Assembly (NCBI RefSeq): GCF_900114095.1
Contig: NZ_FORV01000010.1
Span: 62,001 to 126,000, forward strand
Direction: 5' to 3'
Source: Sphingomonas sp. NFR04
GTDB taxonomy: Bacteria; Pseudomonadota; Alphaproteobacteria; Sphingomonadales; Sphingomonadaceae
Length of the DNA: 64,000 bases
Positions 16,726 to 25,550 of the stretch are shown in pieces. Within the stretch, counting starts at the first letter, position 1; each line of letters opens with the position of its first letter. The position numbers and the translations under genes are program-made. Below the pieces are notes generated by a model, which was given only the letters and a program-made list of their open reading frames with translations, did not search any database and was not told the origin of the DNA.

Positions 16726-17670
16726 TTAGCGGCAGCCGAGACCCGTCAGCGTCGCCGCGACCGCCTCGACCAGCGGCGTGCGCGGCTCGGCACCCAGCGT
16801 CTCGACCAGCCGCGTGTTCCGCAGGCGAATCGGCTGCTGCCACAGATAGCGCATCTCCATCAGCTCGCGCGGCGTGGTCATGGCGAGCGCGGCGAGGCGG
16901 AGTTGCCACCAGGGCAGGGGGCGGATCGGCACCGCCGGATCGCCGAGCACCCGCGCAATCGTCTCCGCCATCTGCCGGCCGTTGGCATCCCAATGCCCGT
17001 CCATGTGGAAGCGGGCGAAGGCAGGGAGAGCGGGCCGGTCGAGCAGCTGCGCCATCGTCTCCGCGACGTCGGGCAGATAGGCCCATTGATGGCCTATGCC
17101 GCGCTTGCCGGGCGTGCGGATCACCCGGGGGCGGGCACCTGGGGTCACCATCGCCTGGCCGAACCAGTTGTTTGCGGCACCCGGCCCGAAATAATCGCCG
17201 GCGCGGACGATCAGCACCTTGGCAGGCCCTTGTTGCGCGGCATCGCGGAGCCGTTCCTCCATCGCGACCCGTATCGCGCCCTTGCGCGTGCGAGGATGCT
17301 GCGGCGCGTCTTCATCGATCTCTCGGAAGGCGTCGGGCCCATAGTTGTAGACCGTACCCGGCAACACGATCCGGGCGCCGCTCGCCTGCGCGGCGGCGAT
17401 GCTGTTGTCGATCATCGGCAGCACCAGATCTGCCCAGTTGCGATAGCCGGGCGGGTTCACCGCATGGACGATCACCTCCGCGTCCCGTGCCGCCGCCAGC
17501 ACCGCAGCGGGATCCATGGCGTCGCCCAGGATCTGCTCGCAGCCTTCGAGCAGCGGGGAGGCGCGGCGGGCCAGCGCCTTTACCCGCCAGCCGCCGGCCA
17601 GCAGCCGTTGCCGCATCGCGCCGCCGATGCCGCCGGTCGCGCCCAGGATCAGTGCCGTTCTCTTGGTCAT
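16726..17670 (-). CDS. NAD(P)-binding epimerase/reductase-like protein (extended SDR, NmrA-like)
   Basis: A 314-residue Rossmann-fold protein. LILGATGGIGGAM (7-19) is the nucleotide-binding loop. AEVIVHAVNPPGY and VLPGTVYNYGPD resemble sugar-nucleotide epimerases and NmrA-like sensors, and a YxxxK-type motif is not obvious. The role may be reduction of a small carbonyl compound or redox sensing. GGAGG six bases upstream supports the ATG at 17670. The gene diverges from the LysR regulator 89 bases away, so it is the most likely target of that regulator. Confidence 0.75.
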   Translation of the reverse strand: MTKRTALILGATGGIGGAMRQRLLAGGWRVKALARRASPLLEGCEQILGDAMDPAAVLAAARDAEVIVHAVNPPGYRNWADLVLPMIDNSIAAAQASGARIVLPGTVYNYGPDAFREIDEDAPQHPRTRKGAIRVAMEERLRDAAQQGPAKVLIVRAGDYFGPGAANNWFGQAMVTPGARPRVIRTPGKRGIGHQWAYLPDVAETMAQLLDRPALPAFARFHMDGHWDANGRQMAETIARVLGDPAVPIRPLPWWQLRLAALAMTTPRELMEMRYLWQQPIRLRNTRLVETLGAEPRTPLVEAVAATLTGLGCR

Positions 17671-17729
17671 GTGTGCCTCCACGTCTGATGGAGACCGTTT
17701 CGCCCTTCAGGGCCAAAACGAAAATTGCT

Positions 17730-17748
17730 TAACGTCGGCTAGCCGTTA
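17730..17748. promoter_or_regulatory. Candidate LysR-binding site TAACG-N9-CGTTA
   Basis: An interrupted inverted repeat (TAACG and CGTTA nine bases apart) with a central GGCTAGCC palindrome. It sits 11 bases before the LysR ATG and 59 bases before the divergent reductase. The spacing resembles LysR-type sites, and the location fits autoregulation with activation of the divergent gene. Confidence 0.45.
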
Positions 17749-17759
17749 TACGAAAATAG

Positions 17760-18650
17760 ATGAACTCCGAACCGAGCTGGGACGTCTATCGCAGCTTTGC
17801 CGCAGTGCTGCGCAGCGGGTCGCTCTCGGCCGCGGCGCGGGCATTGGGCATGACGCAGCCGAGCATCGCCCGCCATATCGACACCCTCGAGGCGGCGACC
17901 GGCGGCGCGCTCTTCGTGCGCTCGCAGCGCGGGCTGTCGCCCACCGATCGGGCGCTGGCTCTCCAGCCGCATGCCGAGGCGCTGGTGGCGGCGGCTGCAG
18001 CGCTCCAACGGACCGCGCAGGGCCGCCCGGACCAGCCCGAGGGCGTCGTGCGGATCAGCGCCAGCCAAGCGGTGGGCGTGCTCCACCTTCCCGCCATCCT
18101 TGCGCGCCTGCGCCAGACCTATCCGGGGTTGGTTTTCGAGCTGTCGCTTTCCGACGCCGTGGACGATCTGCTCCAGCGCCGCGCCGATATCGCCGTGCGG
18201 ATGACCGAACCTGCACAGCAGGCGCTGGTGGCGCGGCCCGTCGGCACGCTGCAGCTCGGATTCCATGCCCATCGCGATTATCTCGCTCGGCGGGGCACAC
18301 CCGCTGACATGGCCGATCTGCATACGCACGACCTGATCGGCTTCGATACCGAAACGCCCTTCATCCGCGCGGCGATGCGTCATTTGCCGGGGTTCGACCG
18401 ATCCGCCTTCGCGCTGCGCGTGGACAACGATGCCGCCCAGTTCGAGGCGATCCGCGCCGGGTTCGGTATCGGCATCTGCCAGACCGTGGCCGCGCGGCGC
18501 GACCCCGCGCTGCGCCACATCCTGCAGGACGCGTTCGCGCTGCCGTTGCGGATGTGGGTGGTGATGCACGAGGACCTCCGTCACGGCGCCCGCTACCGCG
18601 CGGTGTTCGATGCGCTGGCGGACGCGCTCGCTGCCATTGCCGAGCGCTGA
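17760..18650 (+). CDS. LysR-family transcriptional regulator
   Basis: A 296-residue regulator. The winged helix-turn-helix spans about 8-65, with SLSAAARALGMTQPSIARHI (21-40) as the recognition part. The effector domain (about 90-290) begins at GVVRISASQAVGVLHLPAIL. Divergent orientation to the reductase gene is the classic LysR arrangement. The start ATG directly follows an AT-rich stretch and lacks a strong ribosome site. The inducer is not predictable. Confidence 0.9.
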   Translation: MNSEPSWDVYRSFAAVLRSGSLSAAARALGMTQPSIARHIDTLEAATGGALFVRSQRGLSPTDRALALQPHAEALVAAAAALQRTAQGRPDQPEGVVRISASQAVGVLHLPAILARLRQTYPGLVFELSLSDAVDDLLQRRADIAVRMTEPAQQALVARPVGTLQLGFHAHRDYLARRGTPADMADLHTHDLIGFDTETPFIRAAMRHLPGFDRSAFALRVDNDAAQFEAIRAGFGIGICQTVAARRDPALRHILQDAFALPLRMWVVMHEDLRHGARYRAVFDALADALAAIAER

Positions 18651-18727
18651 GGAACGAAAGGCGGGCGGCGTCGGTTGACGTGATACCTCCGCCCTTGTGG
18701 GACGCGCCGCCGTCCGGGAGACGCCCC

Positions 18728-18889
18728 ATGCCCAGTTCCCGTTCCTTCTTCGAACGACGCGCCCAGGAAGAGCGCGCCCGCGCCGCATCGTGCGGTAACC
18801 CCGTGGTCGCGGCCGCCTTCCGCAGGCGGGCAGAGGCGTTCCAGCACCGCGCCAACGCCCAGTTCGAGGACGTACTCGACCTGCGCTAG
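18728..18889 (+). CDS. Small basic protein of unknown function (53 residues)
   Basis: Reads MPSSRSFFERRAQEERARAA and continues with a cysteine (CGNPVVAAAF) and a helical, Arg/Ala-rich tail ending FEDVLDLR. The whole sequence is predicted helical and soluble. GGGAGACG precedes the ATG with good spacing. Sphingomonads commonly carry such short helical proteins, but I know of no function. It lies between the LysR gene and a TonB receptor, same strand. Confidence 0.5.
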   Translation: MPSSRSFFERRAQEERARAASCGNPVVAAAFRRRAEAFQHRANAQFEDVLDLR

Positions 18890-18995
18890 CGCGCGGCACG
18901 CATCGCGTTTGGGGCCGCCAATCTTTTCTTTCCTGCATTCCTAGCCGGAAGATGGGAAATCGCGCGCTGACAAGAACGAGATCAAGGGGTTGACC

Positions 18996-21407
18996 ATGCG
19001 TACCTTCCGCCGCGCGCTGCTGATTGCAGCCTCCACCGCCGCACTGGCCTCCGGCACCGCACAGGCGCAGCAGACCAGTGCGGAGCCGGCGCAGGCCGAC
19101 GCCCCGGTGGCCGGCGGCGGCGACGAGATCGTCGTCACCGGTACGCGGACGCAGGGGCGCTCGCGGCTCGATACCGCCTCACCGGTCGACGTGCTGAGCA
19201 GCGAGGCACTCGGCCGCCAGGGTACCACCGAGCTCGGCGCCGCCGTCGCCGCGGTCGCGCCGTCGATCGATTTCCCGCGTCCCGCCGCCACCGATGGCAC
19301 CGACGCGATCCGCCCGGCGACGCTGCGCGGCCTTTCCCCGGATCAGGTGCTGGTGCTGGTCAACGGCGTGCGGGTGAACAGCTCGGCGCTGCTCAACATC
19401 AACGGCTCGGTCGGGCGCGGCTCGGCGGCGGTCGACCTCAACACCATCCCGACCGCGGCGCTCGAGCGGATCGAAGTGCTGCGCGACGGCGCCTCGGCGC
19501 AATATGGCTCGGACGCGATCGCCGGCGTGATCAACCTGCGGCTGCGCGAGGCCCGCTCGGGTGGCGCTGCCTCGGCGACCTACGGCATCTATCGCACCGA
19601 TATCGATACCGCGCGGGGTAGCCGCTCCACCACCGGCGAGCCGGCCTTCACCGCCTCCGTCTGGCAGGGTTTCGGGCTTGGCGACGACGGCTTCGTCACG
19701 GTCACCGGCGAATATGTGAACCGCCAGGCGACCAACCGCGCGGACTTCGATCCCCGCGTCACGCCCACCCGCGTCACCGGCCGCTTCGGCGATCCGCAGG
19801 TCGAGCAGTACACCGGCACGGTCAACGCCGGGAAGGGCATCGGCGGCGGCTGGAGCCTCTATGGCTGGAGCAGCTATCAGGATCGCGACACCCGCAGCGC
19901 CGCCTTCCCGCGGCTGGCCAGCGCCACCACCGCGCTGGCAGGGTACCCGGACGGCTTCCTGCCAATCATCAACACCAAGTCGACCAACGCCGTCGGCGCG
20001 GTGGGGGTGAAGGGCGATCTCGGCGACTGGGGCGTCGATCTGCATGCCGGCTATGGCCGCAACAAGATCGCCTATCGCACCCGCAATTCGGCCAACTATG
20101 CCTATGGTGCGGCGACGCCAAAGAATTTCTATGACGGCGCGCTGATCTTCGATCAGTGGGTCGCGGGGCTCGACGTGCGACGCAAGTTCGACGTGCTGCA
20201 GTCGCTGAACCTCGCCTTCGGTGCCGAAGCGCGGCGCGAGGGCTACAAGATCACGCCGGGCGAGGCCGCCTCCTATGATGCACCCGCCACCGGTGCGGTT
20301 GCCGGCGCGTCGCCGGGCGCGCAGGGCTTTGGCGGCTTCGCGCCGGTCAACGCCATCGAGCGGTCGCGGCGCAGCGTCTCGGGCTATCTCGACCTCGAGG
20401 CGCAGGTCACCCAGGCGTTCCTCGTCGACGTGGCGGTACGCGGCGAGCATTATTCGGACTTCGGCGACACCGTCAACGGCAAGCTTTCGGCACGCTACGA
20501 CGTGGCGCCCTGGTTCGCGCTGCGCGGCACCGTCTCCACCGGCTTCCGCGCGCCGAGCCTGCAGCAGCAATATTTCACCTCGGTCGCGCAGGTCGTCCAG
20601 AACGGCACGCCGATCCTCACCGGCACCTTCCCATCGACCGCGCCGGTGGCGGCAGCGCTGGGCGGGCGCGCGCTTCGGCCGGAGAAGTCGACCAACCTTT
20701 CGGTCGGCACGGTGATCCGTGCCGGCGGCTTCGACCTCAGCGTCGACGCCTATGAGATCCGGCTGCGCGACCAGCTCGGCCTGTCCGAGAACATCCAGGC
20801 GAGCTTCAGCCCGCAGGTCGCGGCGATCCTCGCGCCCTTCAACGTGCCGTCGGCGCGCTTCTTCATCAACGGCCTGCGCTCGCGCACCCGCGGCATCGAC
20901 GCGGTGGCGCATTACCGGCTGGGCAACGCCGCCGATCCGGCGGGATCGTTCGACTTCACGCTGGCCGGCAACGTCAACGAGATCGTGGTGACTCGCGTGC
21001 CGACCAATACCGCGACGGTGAACCCGGCGCCGGTGCTGTTCGCGCGCAGCCGCGTGCTGACGATCGAGCAGGGCACTCCCGGCGAGAAGGTGACCGGCAC
21101 GATCGACTGGGCGAAGGGTCCGGTGGGCCTCACGCTGCGCGGCACCTATTATGGCGATGTCAACCAGCCGGGGACCACGCCGGCGGCGGACATCCACACC
21201 GGCCAGCATCTGATCAGCGACCTCGAGCTGCGCTACCAGCCGCGCAAGGGCGCCCAGATCGCGCTGGGCGCGAGCAACCTGTTCGACGTCTATCCCGACC
21301 GGACGATCCCGGCGAACAACTCGACCGGCGTGGTGGGCTTTCCCTATTATTCGCCGTTCGGGTTCAACGGCCGCTATCTCTACGCCCGGCTCGGCGTGAA
21401 CTGGTAA
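18996..21407 (+). CDS. TonB-dependent outer-membrane receptor
   Basis: An 803-residue receptor with a signal peptide (MRTFRRALLIAASTAALASG, cleaved near AQAQ). The TonB box is DEIVVTGTR. The plug contains TLRGLSPDQVLVLVNGVRVN and IEVLRDGASAQYGSDAIAGV, and the barrel ends with RYLYARLGVNW. This plug type is widespread and not tied to one ligand. AGGGG seven bases before the ATG at 18996 is preferred over a TTG at 18990. A terminator hairpin follows at 21413-21443. No hydrolase or transporter is directly linked, so the substrate is open. Confidence 0.9.
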   Translation: MRTFRRALLIAASTAALASGTAQAQQTSAEPAQADAPVAGGGDEIVVTGTRTQGRSRLDTASPVDVLSSEALGRQGTTELGAAVAAVAPSIDFPRPAATDGTDAIRPATLRGLSPDQVLVLVNGVRVNSSALLNINGSVGRGSAAVDLNTIPTAALERIEVLRDGASAQYGSDAIAGVINLRLREARSGGAASATYGIYRTDIDTARGSRSTTGEPAFTASVWQGFGLGDDGFVTVTGEYVNRQATNRADFDPRVTPTRVTGRFGDPQVEQYTGTVNAGKGIGGGWSLYGWSSYQDRDTRSAAFPRLASATTALAGYPDGFLPIINTKSTNAVGAVGVKGDLGDWGVDLHAGYGRNKIAYRTRNSANYAYGAATPKNFYDGALIFDQWVAGLDVRRKFDVLQSLNLAFGAEARREGYKITPGEAASYDAPATGAVAGASPGAQGFGGFAPVNAIERSRRSVSGYLDLEAQVTQAFLVDVAVRGEHYSDFGDTVNGKLSARYDVAPWFALRGTVSTGFRAPSLQQQYFTSVAQVVQNGTPILTGTFPSTAPVAAALGGRALRPEKSTNLSVGTVIRAGGFDLSVDAYEIRLRDQLGLSENIQASFSPQVAAILAPFNVPSARFFINGLRSRTRGIDAVAHYRLGNAADPAGSFDFTLAGNVNEIVVTRVPTNTATVNPAPVLFARSRVLTIEQGTPGEKVTGTIDWAKGPVGLTLRGTYYGDVNQPGTTPAADIHTGQHLISDLELRYQPRKGAQIALGASNLFDVYPDRTIPANNSTGVVGFPYYSPFGFNGRYLYARLGVNW

Positions 21408-21412
21408 GCCGG

Positions 21413-21443
21413 GCGGCGGCGGACAACGGGAGTCCGCCGCCGC
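21413..21443 (+). terminator. Intrinsic-terminator-like hairpin after the TonB receptor
   Basis: GCGGCGGCGGAC (21413-21424) pairs perfectly with GTCCGCCGCCGC (21432-21443) around a 7-base loop. A short T run follows some ten bases later. It lies 6 bases after the receptor stop codon. Confidence 0.7.
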
Positions 21444-21618
21444 AGCTTCAGTCGAGATTTTACATAAGAAGTATTATCGACTTTCTTCGGGCGCAGTGAT
21501 GCGGCCGGACAGATTCGCCGAGGCCGTCATCACTTAGCGCGCACTCGTGCGACTTGACGATTAAATCTATATATGTCGTATATAACCGATGTCGCGGGCT
21601 CTTTGCCCTTCTCCACAA
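21444..21618. other. AT-richer intergenic stretch without a gene
   Basis: Between the terminator and the PadR remnant. It holds a second inverted repeat, GTGATG-CGGCC against GGCCG-T-CATCAC (21496-21533), and an AT-rich block (ATTAAATCTATATATG and TATATAACC, about 21561-21590) that could carry a promoter. Base composition is clearly lower in GC than the neighbours, suggesting imported or decayed DNA. No credible coding frame is seen. Confidence 0.5.
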
Positions 21619-21790
21619 ATGCTGATGCTGCTGGCGGCGCTCGTCGACCGGGCACACCAGTGATGGCACGGCTATGAGCTGATGAAGGCGACTGGCCTGC
21701 TGCCGACACTTGTCCTCGCGCTCGAGCTTGCCGCCGTGACGGTGCTCGCGCGGTGGCATGCGGCGCCCGACCTTTTTCTGACCCCCGATT
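21619..21790 (+). pseudogene. Decayed N-terminal fragment of a PadR-family regulator
   Basis: One frame reads MLMLLAALVDRAHQ, a TGA stop at 21661-21663, then WHGYELMKATGL and LARWHAAPDLFLTPDF. PadR regulators begin with L-L-A-L-L...W-R-H-G-Y-E-L-M-K-A-T-G-L-x-S-G-T-L-Y-P, then a wing with ARWE and a YRLTP segment. The match in order and spacing is close, but the stop codon, the loss of the SGTLYP section and the absence of the C-terminal half make a product impossible. The frame runs on into the next gene, whose own start is at 21805. Confidence 0.6.
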
Positions 21791-21804
21791 TCCGGGAGCG
21801 GTGC

Positions 21805-23367
21805 ATGACCAAGGTGAAAGCGGCATGGTCGAATGGGCGGGCACGATCCTTGGCGATTGTTGCCATGGTCCTGCTGACGGCGTGCCCGACGCGCGCGCAG
21901 ACGCAGGACCGGACGCTCGGCGTTAGCGAGTGGGCGATATGGGGAGCGTCCTACAGCCGCCAGCGAGATACTGCCGTGCCCGGGCAAGGAATCGTCGTCC
22001 TGCAGCCCGACCCGCACGCGACGGCAGCTTGGTCGAGCGGGGCCACCATGCCGGTCCCCGACGCGATTGCTGCTGGAGAGCATGTGACCGCGGTGTTCTG
22101 GGCCCGTGCGGCGCGACCGCTTCGCTTGACCATCGCGCTGCAGGGCGGCGCACCGGCCTATGCCCGATTTGGAACCGCCGAGCTACGCTTGACGACAGGC
22201 TGGCAGCCCGTCTCGGTGCGCGGCACGGCGCCGACGGCGTTCGCCGCCAAGTCCCAATCCCTGTCGGTACCGCTGGGAGACAGCGGCGCGGTCGTCGAAC
22301 TGGGGCCGGTCGCCTTCTTGCGCGGCATGCCGAGCAAGGCCGACGTCGCGCACGCCTTCGCCGCCTTCCGCCCCTCCGAGGTGACGACAGACGAGCGCAT
22401 CGCCTCCGAGCCGGGCGTTGCGTTGGCGGGCACGCTCCACCTGCCCCTGGGGGTCGGTCATGCGCCCTACCCGCTCGCAATCGTGATTCAGGGGCACGGG
22501 CCCAATGGCCGCGGCGGGTACACGGACATCATCCGCCGCCTGACGGCGCACGGCATCGCGGCGCTGGAATATGACAAGCGCGGCGTGGGCCAATCGACCG
22601 GCATCTACAAGGAGGACGTCGAAAGGCTGACCGCGGACGCGCGGGCGGCGGTGGCGACGATGCGTCGCAATCCGGCGATCGACGGCCGCCGTATCGCGCT
22701 GGTTGGCCATAGCCAGGGCGGTGTGATCGCGCCTGCCGTGGCCGCGGCGGACCCGACGATCGCGGCGGTGGTCACGCTCGCGGGCTCGGTCGGCGACGGC
22801 CTGTCCTATCTCCGCCAGGCGATGCTCAGCCAGATGCGCGCTGCCGGTCGACCGGAGGCGGAGGCGGTGCCTGCGGCGGACGCGGCACTGGCGCTGCTCC
22901 AGGCGCGGGTCGACCGCAAGGATGCGGCCACGATCGCGCAGCGCCGCGCCGAGGTGATCGCGCGGTTTGAGGCCGCGGGCTTTCCCCGGCCGCTGGCCGA
23001 AGGGGCGCTCGAAAGGATCGATACCGAGGAAGTCTGGCGGGCGGACAAGCTCCACTCCGCGTCCGATCTCAGGGCGCTGCAGATGCCGGTGCTCGCCGTC
23101 TTCGCCGAAAAGGATCCGCTGGTGGTGGCGTCGGTCGAAGCGGCGGACGCGCGCAAGGCGCTCGCCGCAAATCCGCGCGGGTCGGTGGTGGTGCTCGACG
23201 GGCTGAGCCACTGGTTCCAGGAAGGCGCGGTCACCGGCGGCGAGGAAGAAGTAGCCAGGCTGGGCCCCAATGCGGGGTCGCCCCGGCTGGTGGCGCTGGT
23301 GGGGGATTGGCTCGATCGCGTACTCGGCGAGAAGCCGCAGGTCGCAGCGACCGCCCCGCCCCGCTAG
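21805..23367 (+). CDS. Exported alpha/beta hydrolase (S9/dienelactone-hydrolase-like)
   Basis: A 520-residue protein with an N-terminal signal; VLLTAC at about 27-32 could be a lipobox, followed by PTRAQ. About 40-190 form a beta-rich domain. The hydrolase core starts at YPLAIVIQGHGPNGRGG; the nucleophile elbow is VGHSQGGVIAP, the acid probably Asp in FAEKDPLV and the base His in LDGLSHWFQ. It likely cleaves an ester or peptide at the cell surface or in the periplasm. I reject the upstream in-frame ATG at 21682 because that stretch is PadR-like. GGAG eight bases before 21805 supports this start. Confidence 0.78.
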   Translation: MTKVKAAWSNGRARSLAIVAMVLLTACPTRAQTQDRTLGVSEWAIWGASYSRQRDTAVPGQGIVVLQPDPHATAAWSSGATMPVPDAIAAGEHVTAVFWARAARPLRLTIALQGGAPAYARFGTAELRLTTGWQPVSVRGTAPTAFAAKSQSLSVPLGDSGAVVELGPVAFLRGMPSKADVAHAFAAFRPSEVTTDERIASEPGVALAGTLHLPLGVGHAPYPLAIVIQGHGPNGRGGYTDIIRRLTAHGIAALEYDKRGVGQSTGIYKEDVERLTADARAAVATMRRNPAIDGRRIALVGHSQGGVIAPAVAAADPTIAAVVTLAGSVGDGLSYLRQAMLSQMRAAGRPEAEAVPAADAALALLQARVDRKDAATIAQRRAEVIARFEAAGFPRPLAEGALERIDTEEVWRADKLHSASDLRALQMPVLAVFAEKDPLVVASVEAADARKALAANPRGSVVVLDGLSHWFQEGAVTGGEEEVARLGPNAGSPRLVALVGDWLDRVLGEKPQVAATAPPR

Positions 23368-23377
23368 TCGACTGCGC

Positions 23378-24217
23378 TTAGACGGTACAGGTGCGCACCG
23401 CCTGCGCGAGCGCTGTCAGCGGATCGCCGGTCGGCACGAACTCGTGCGCGAAATAGCCCTGGAAGCCGAGGTCGGCGATGCTCTTCGCCACCGCGTGCCA
23501 GTCGACCTCCTGGGTCCCGTCGAGATTGTGGCGGCCCGGCACCCCGCCGGTATGGAAATGGCCGATCCAGGGCAGGCTCTCGCGGATCGTGGCGATCAGG
23601 TCGCCCTCCATGATCTGCATATGGTAAATGTCGTAGAGCAGCTTCACCCGCGGCGAGCCGACTTCCTTGGCGACCTGCACGCCCCAAGCAGTGTGGTCGG
23701 CCATATAGTCGTGATGGTCGCGCTTGCTGTTGAGCAGCTCGACGCAGATCGTCACGCCGTGATCCTCGGCGATCGGCGCGAGCCGCTTGAGCCCGGCAAT
23801 GGTATTCTCCGCCCCTTCGGCGTCGGACATGCCTTGGCGGTTGCCGGAAAAGGCGATCACGTTGGGCACGCCGGCCTTGGCCGCCTGCGGGATGCCGGTG
23901 CGGAACGCCTGCTCGAACGCGGCATGATGCTCGCGGCGGTTGAGGCCGTGCGCGATCGTCATGCTCGGGTCGGCATAGCCCATGGTGCAGCGCAGGCCGT
24001 AGCGGCGCGGCGTCTCATACTCGGCGGGTTCGAGCAGATCGATGCCCTGCAGGCCCATCTTCGCGGCGGCGGCACACAGCTTGTCGAGCGGGATATCCTG
24101 ATAGCACCAGCGGCTCACCGACTGCTTGAGCCGCCCGGCCGGCGCCGAGCAGGCGGGCACGGCAGACACTGCCAAGGTCGCAAGAGAAGAAGCCATCAGT
24201 CCGCGCCGCGTGATCAT
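23378..24217 (-). CDS. Tat-exported sugar isomerase-like TIM-barrel protein (hydroxypyruvate isomerase family)
   Basis: A 279-residue xylose-isomerase-like TIM barrel (AP endonuclease 2 superfamily). The core includes LKQSVSRWCYQDIPLDKLC, VTICVELLNSKRDHHDYM with the catalytic Glu, KLLYDIYHMQIMEGD and IGHFHTGGVPGRH, as in hydroxypyruvate isomerases. The leader MITRRGLMASSLATLAVSAV carries a Tat-like RRGLMA motif followed by a cysteine, so it is probably exported; sphingomonad homologues often are. GAGGGATTGCG precedes the ATG at 24217. It lies downstream of the ROK regulator on the same strand and may share its transcript. Confidence 0.82.
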   Translation of the reverse strand: MITRRGLMASSLATLAVSAVPACSAPAGRLKQSVSRWCYQDIPLDKLCAAAAKMGLQGIDLLEPAEYETPRRYGLRCTMGYADPSMTIAHGLNRREHHAAFEQAFRTGIPQAAKAGVPNVIAFSGNRQGMSDAEGAENTIAGLKRLAPIAEDHGVTICVELLNSKRDHHDYMADHTAWGVQVAKEVGSPRVKLLYDIYHMQIMEGDLIATIRESLPWIGHFHTGGVPGRHNLDGTQEVDWHAVAKSIADLGFQGYFAHEFVPTGDPLTALAQAVRTCTV

Positions 24218-24293
24218 CGCAATCCCTCTCCCTCTTGTGCGGCCGAGGATAGGCACTGCGTCGGATTTGTCATCTAATTCGTTGCCGCGGGAC

Positions 24294-25427
24294 TTAGATC
24301 CGCGCGATCGAGGCGTGGATCGGCAGCAGCGCGGCACCCAGCGCCGATCCCGCGCCGCCTAATTGCGAGATCTCGATCGGATAGCGGCCGCGCTCGCTCG
24401 CCGTGACATGATCGCCCCAGGTGATCGCGCGGCGGTTCAGCCGCTCGGCCAGGCCGTGCATGATCGGCGCGGGCAACGGGCTCATCAGCCGGATCGCGCC
24501 GGGATCGAGCCACGCCAGCGCCGAGTTGATCGTCTGGAGCAGCTGGTCGGCGGCGCGCTCCTGCCAGCCCTCGACCACGGCTTCGTAGCCGGGGATCGCC
24601 TCCTCGAAGTCCGCGAGCGACTGCACCGGGCAGCCCGCCGCCTGCAGCGTCGCGATCAGGTCCAGCGTGGTCGGGCGCGGCCGGTCGCCGGGGTAGAACA
24701 TGCCGATTTCCCCTGCCCCGCCGGACTCGCCGCGCATCAGCCGCCCTTCATGGACGATCCCCGCCCCGACGCCGTGGCCGAGCAGGAGCACCACCGCCGT
24801 CGTGCAGCGCCGGATCAGCCCGCCCAGATAATATTCGGCGAGCGCCGCCGCAGTCGCGTCATTCTCGATCCACACCGGCAGCCGCAGCGTCTCCTCGAAG
24901 ATCGTCCGCAGCGGCGCGTCCTTCCAGCCGGGGAGGTTGCGGACGACATGCCAGCGATTGCCGTCGCGCGACAGCGCCGGGCCGGGCACGCTGAAGCCGA
25001 CGCCGTAGAGCCGGCTCCCCAGCAGGCGATGCTCGATGGCGAGTTCGTGGATCCGCCGGTCGACATGCCGGGCGAAGGAGGGCGCATCGGTGGGGGCGAT
25101 CTTCTCCGAGGTGAGCGACACCACGCCCCCGGCATAATCGACCAGCGCGAGCTCCAGCAGCCCGGCATAGATCGCCACGCCCACGGCATAGCCCCCCGCC
25201 GGCGAGATCCGCAGCGGCACGGTCGGCCGCCCGCGTCCCGCCAGCGGCGCGGCCGGGAGTTCCTCGATCAGTGCCTGGCCGATCAGCGTCCTGGTCAGCT
25301 TCGACACTGCGGCGTTGCTGAGCTGCAGCGTCTCGGCCAGCGCGGTACGCGGCTGGGGGCCGTGCGTGCGCAGAAGCCAAAGCAGGCGCTTCTCTTCATC
25401 CAGCAGGGTAAGCGGCGGGTGTCTCAT
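24294..25427 (-). CDS. ROK-family transcriptional regulator (Mlc/NagC-like)
   Basis: A 377-residue regulator with an N-terminal winged helix (about 8-70: RTALAETLQLSNAAVSKLTRTL). A ROK sugar-binding domain follows (WIENDATAAALAEYYLG, VVLLLGHGVGAGIV, GGAGEIGMF). The zinc-binding Cys cluster found in ROK kinases is not visible, so it is a regulator rather than a kinase. The ATG at 25427 is chosen; a GTG at 25454 would add nine residues. It diverges from a TonB receptor, and the gap contains TTATTTTCTCAGAAATAA, close to the Mlc/NagC operator. It therefore likely controls the receptor operon in response to a sugar. Confidence 0.87.
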   Translation of the reverse strand: MRHPPLTLLDEEKRLLWLLRTHGPQPRTALAETLQLSNAAVSKLTRTLIGQALIEELPAAPLAGRGRPTVPLRISPAGGYAVGVAIYAGLLELALVDYAGGVVSLTSEKIAPTDAPSFARHVDRRIHELAIEHRLLGSRLYGVGFSVPGPALSRDGNRWHVVRNLPGWKDAPLRTIFEETLRLPVWIENDATAAALAEYYLGGLIRRCTTAVVLLLGHGVGAGIVHEGRLMRGESGGAGEIGMFYPGDRPRPTTLDLIATLQAAGCPVQSLADFEEAIPGYEAVVEGWQERAADQLLQTINSALAWLDPGAIRLMSPLPAPIMHGLAERLNRRAITWGDHVTASERGRYPIEISQLGGAGSALGAALLPIHASIARI

Positions 25428-25466
25428 CTTCGGTAGCCTGTATCCGCCCGGCACGGTGCGCGCGAT

Positions 25467-25484
25467 TTATTTTCTCAGAAATAA
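25467..25484. promoter_or_regulatory. Candidate ROK operator TTATTTTCTCAGAAATAA
   Basis: An inverted repeat (ATTTATTT and AAATAAAT with a 6-base spacer, 25465-25486) in a GC-rich genome. It closely resembles the Mlc/NagC site pattern TTATTTC...GAAATAA. It lies 38 bases before the ROK start and 67 bases before the TonB receptor start. Confidence 0.6.
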
Positions 25485-25550
25485 ATAAATCTGTCATCGA
25501 CCCCGCGCATCGGCACGTCCAAGTTCAGAACAACTCGGGGGAACGATCCG

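Noticed and set aside
21682..21804. Upstream ATG extending the exported alpha/beta hydrolase
   Set aside because: The extra residues match a PadR fragment, and the ATG at 21805 has its own ribosome site and begins a signal peptide.
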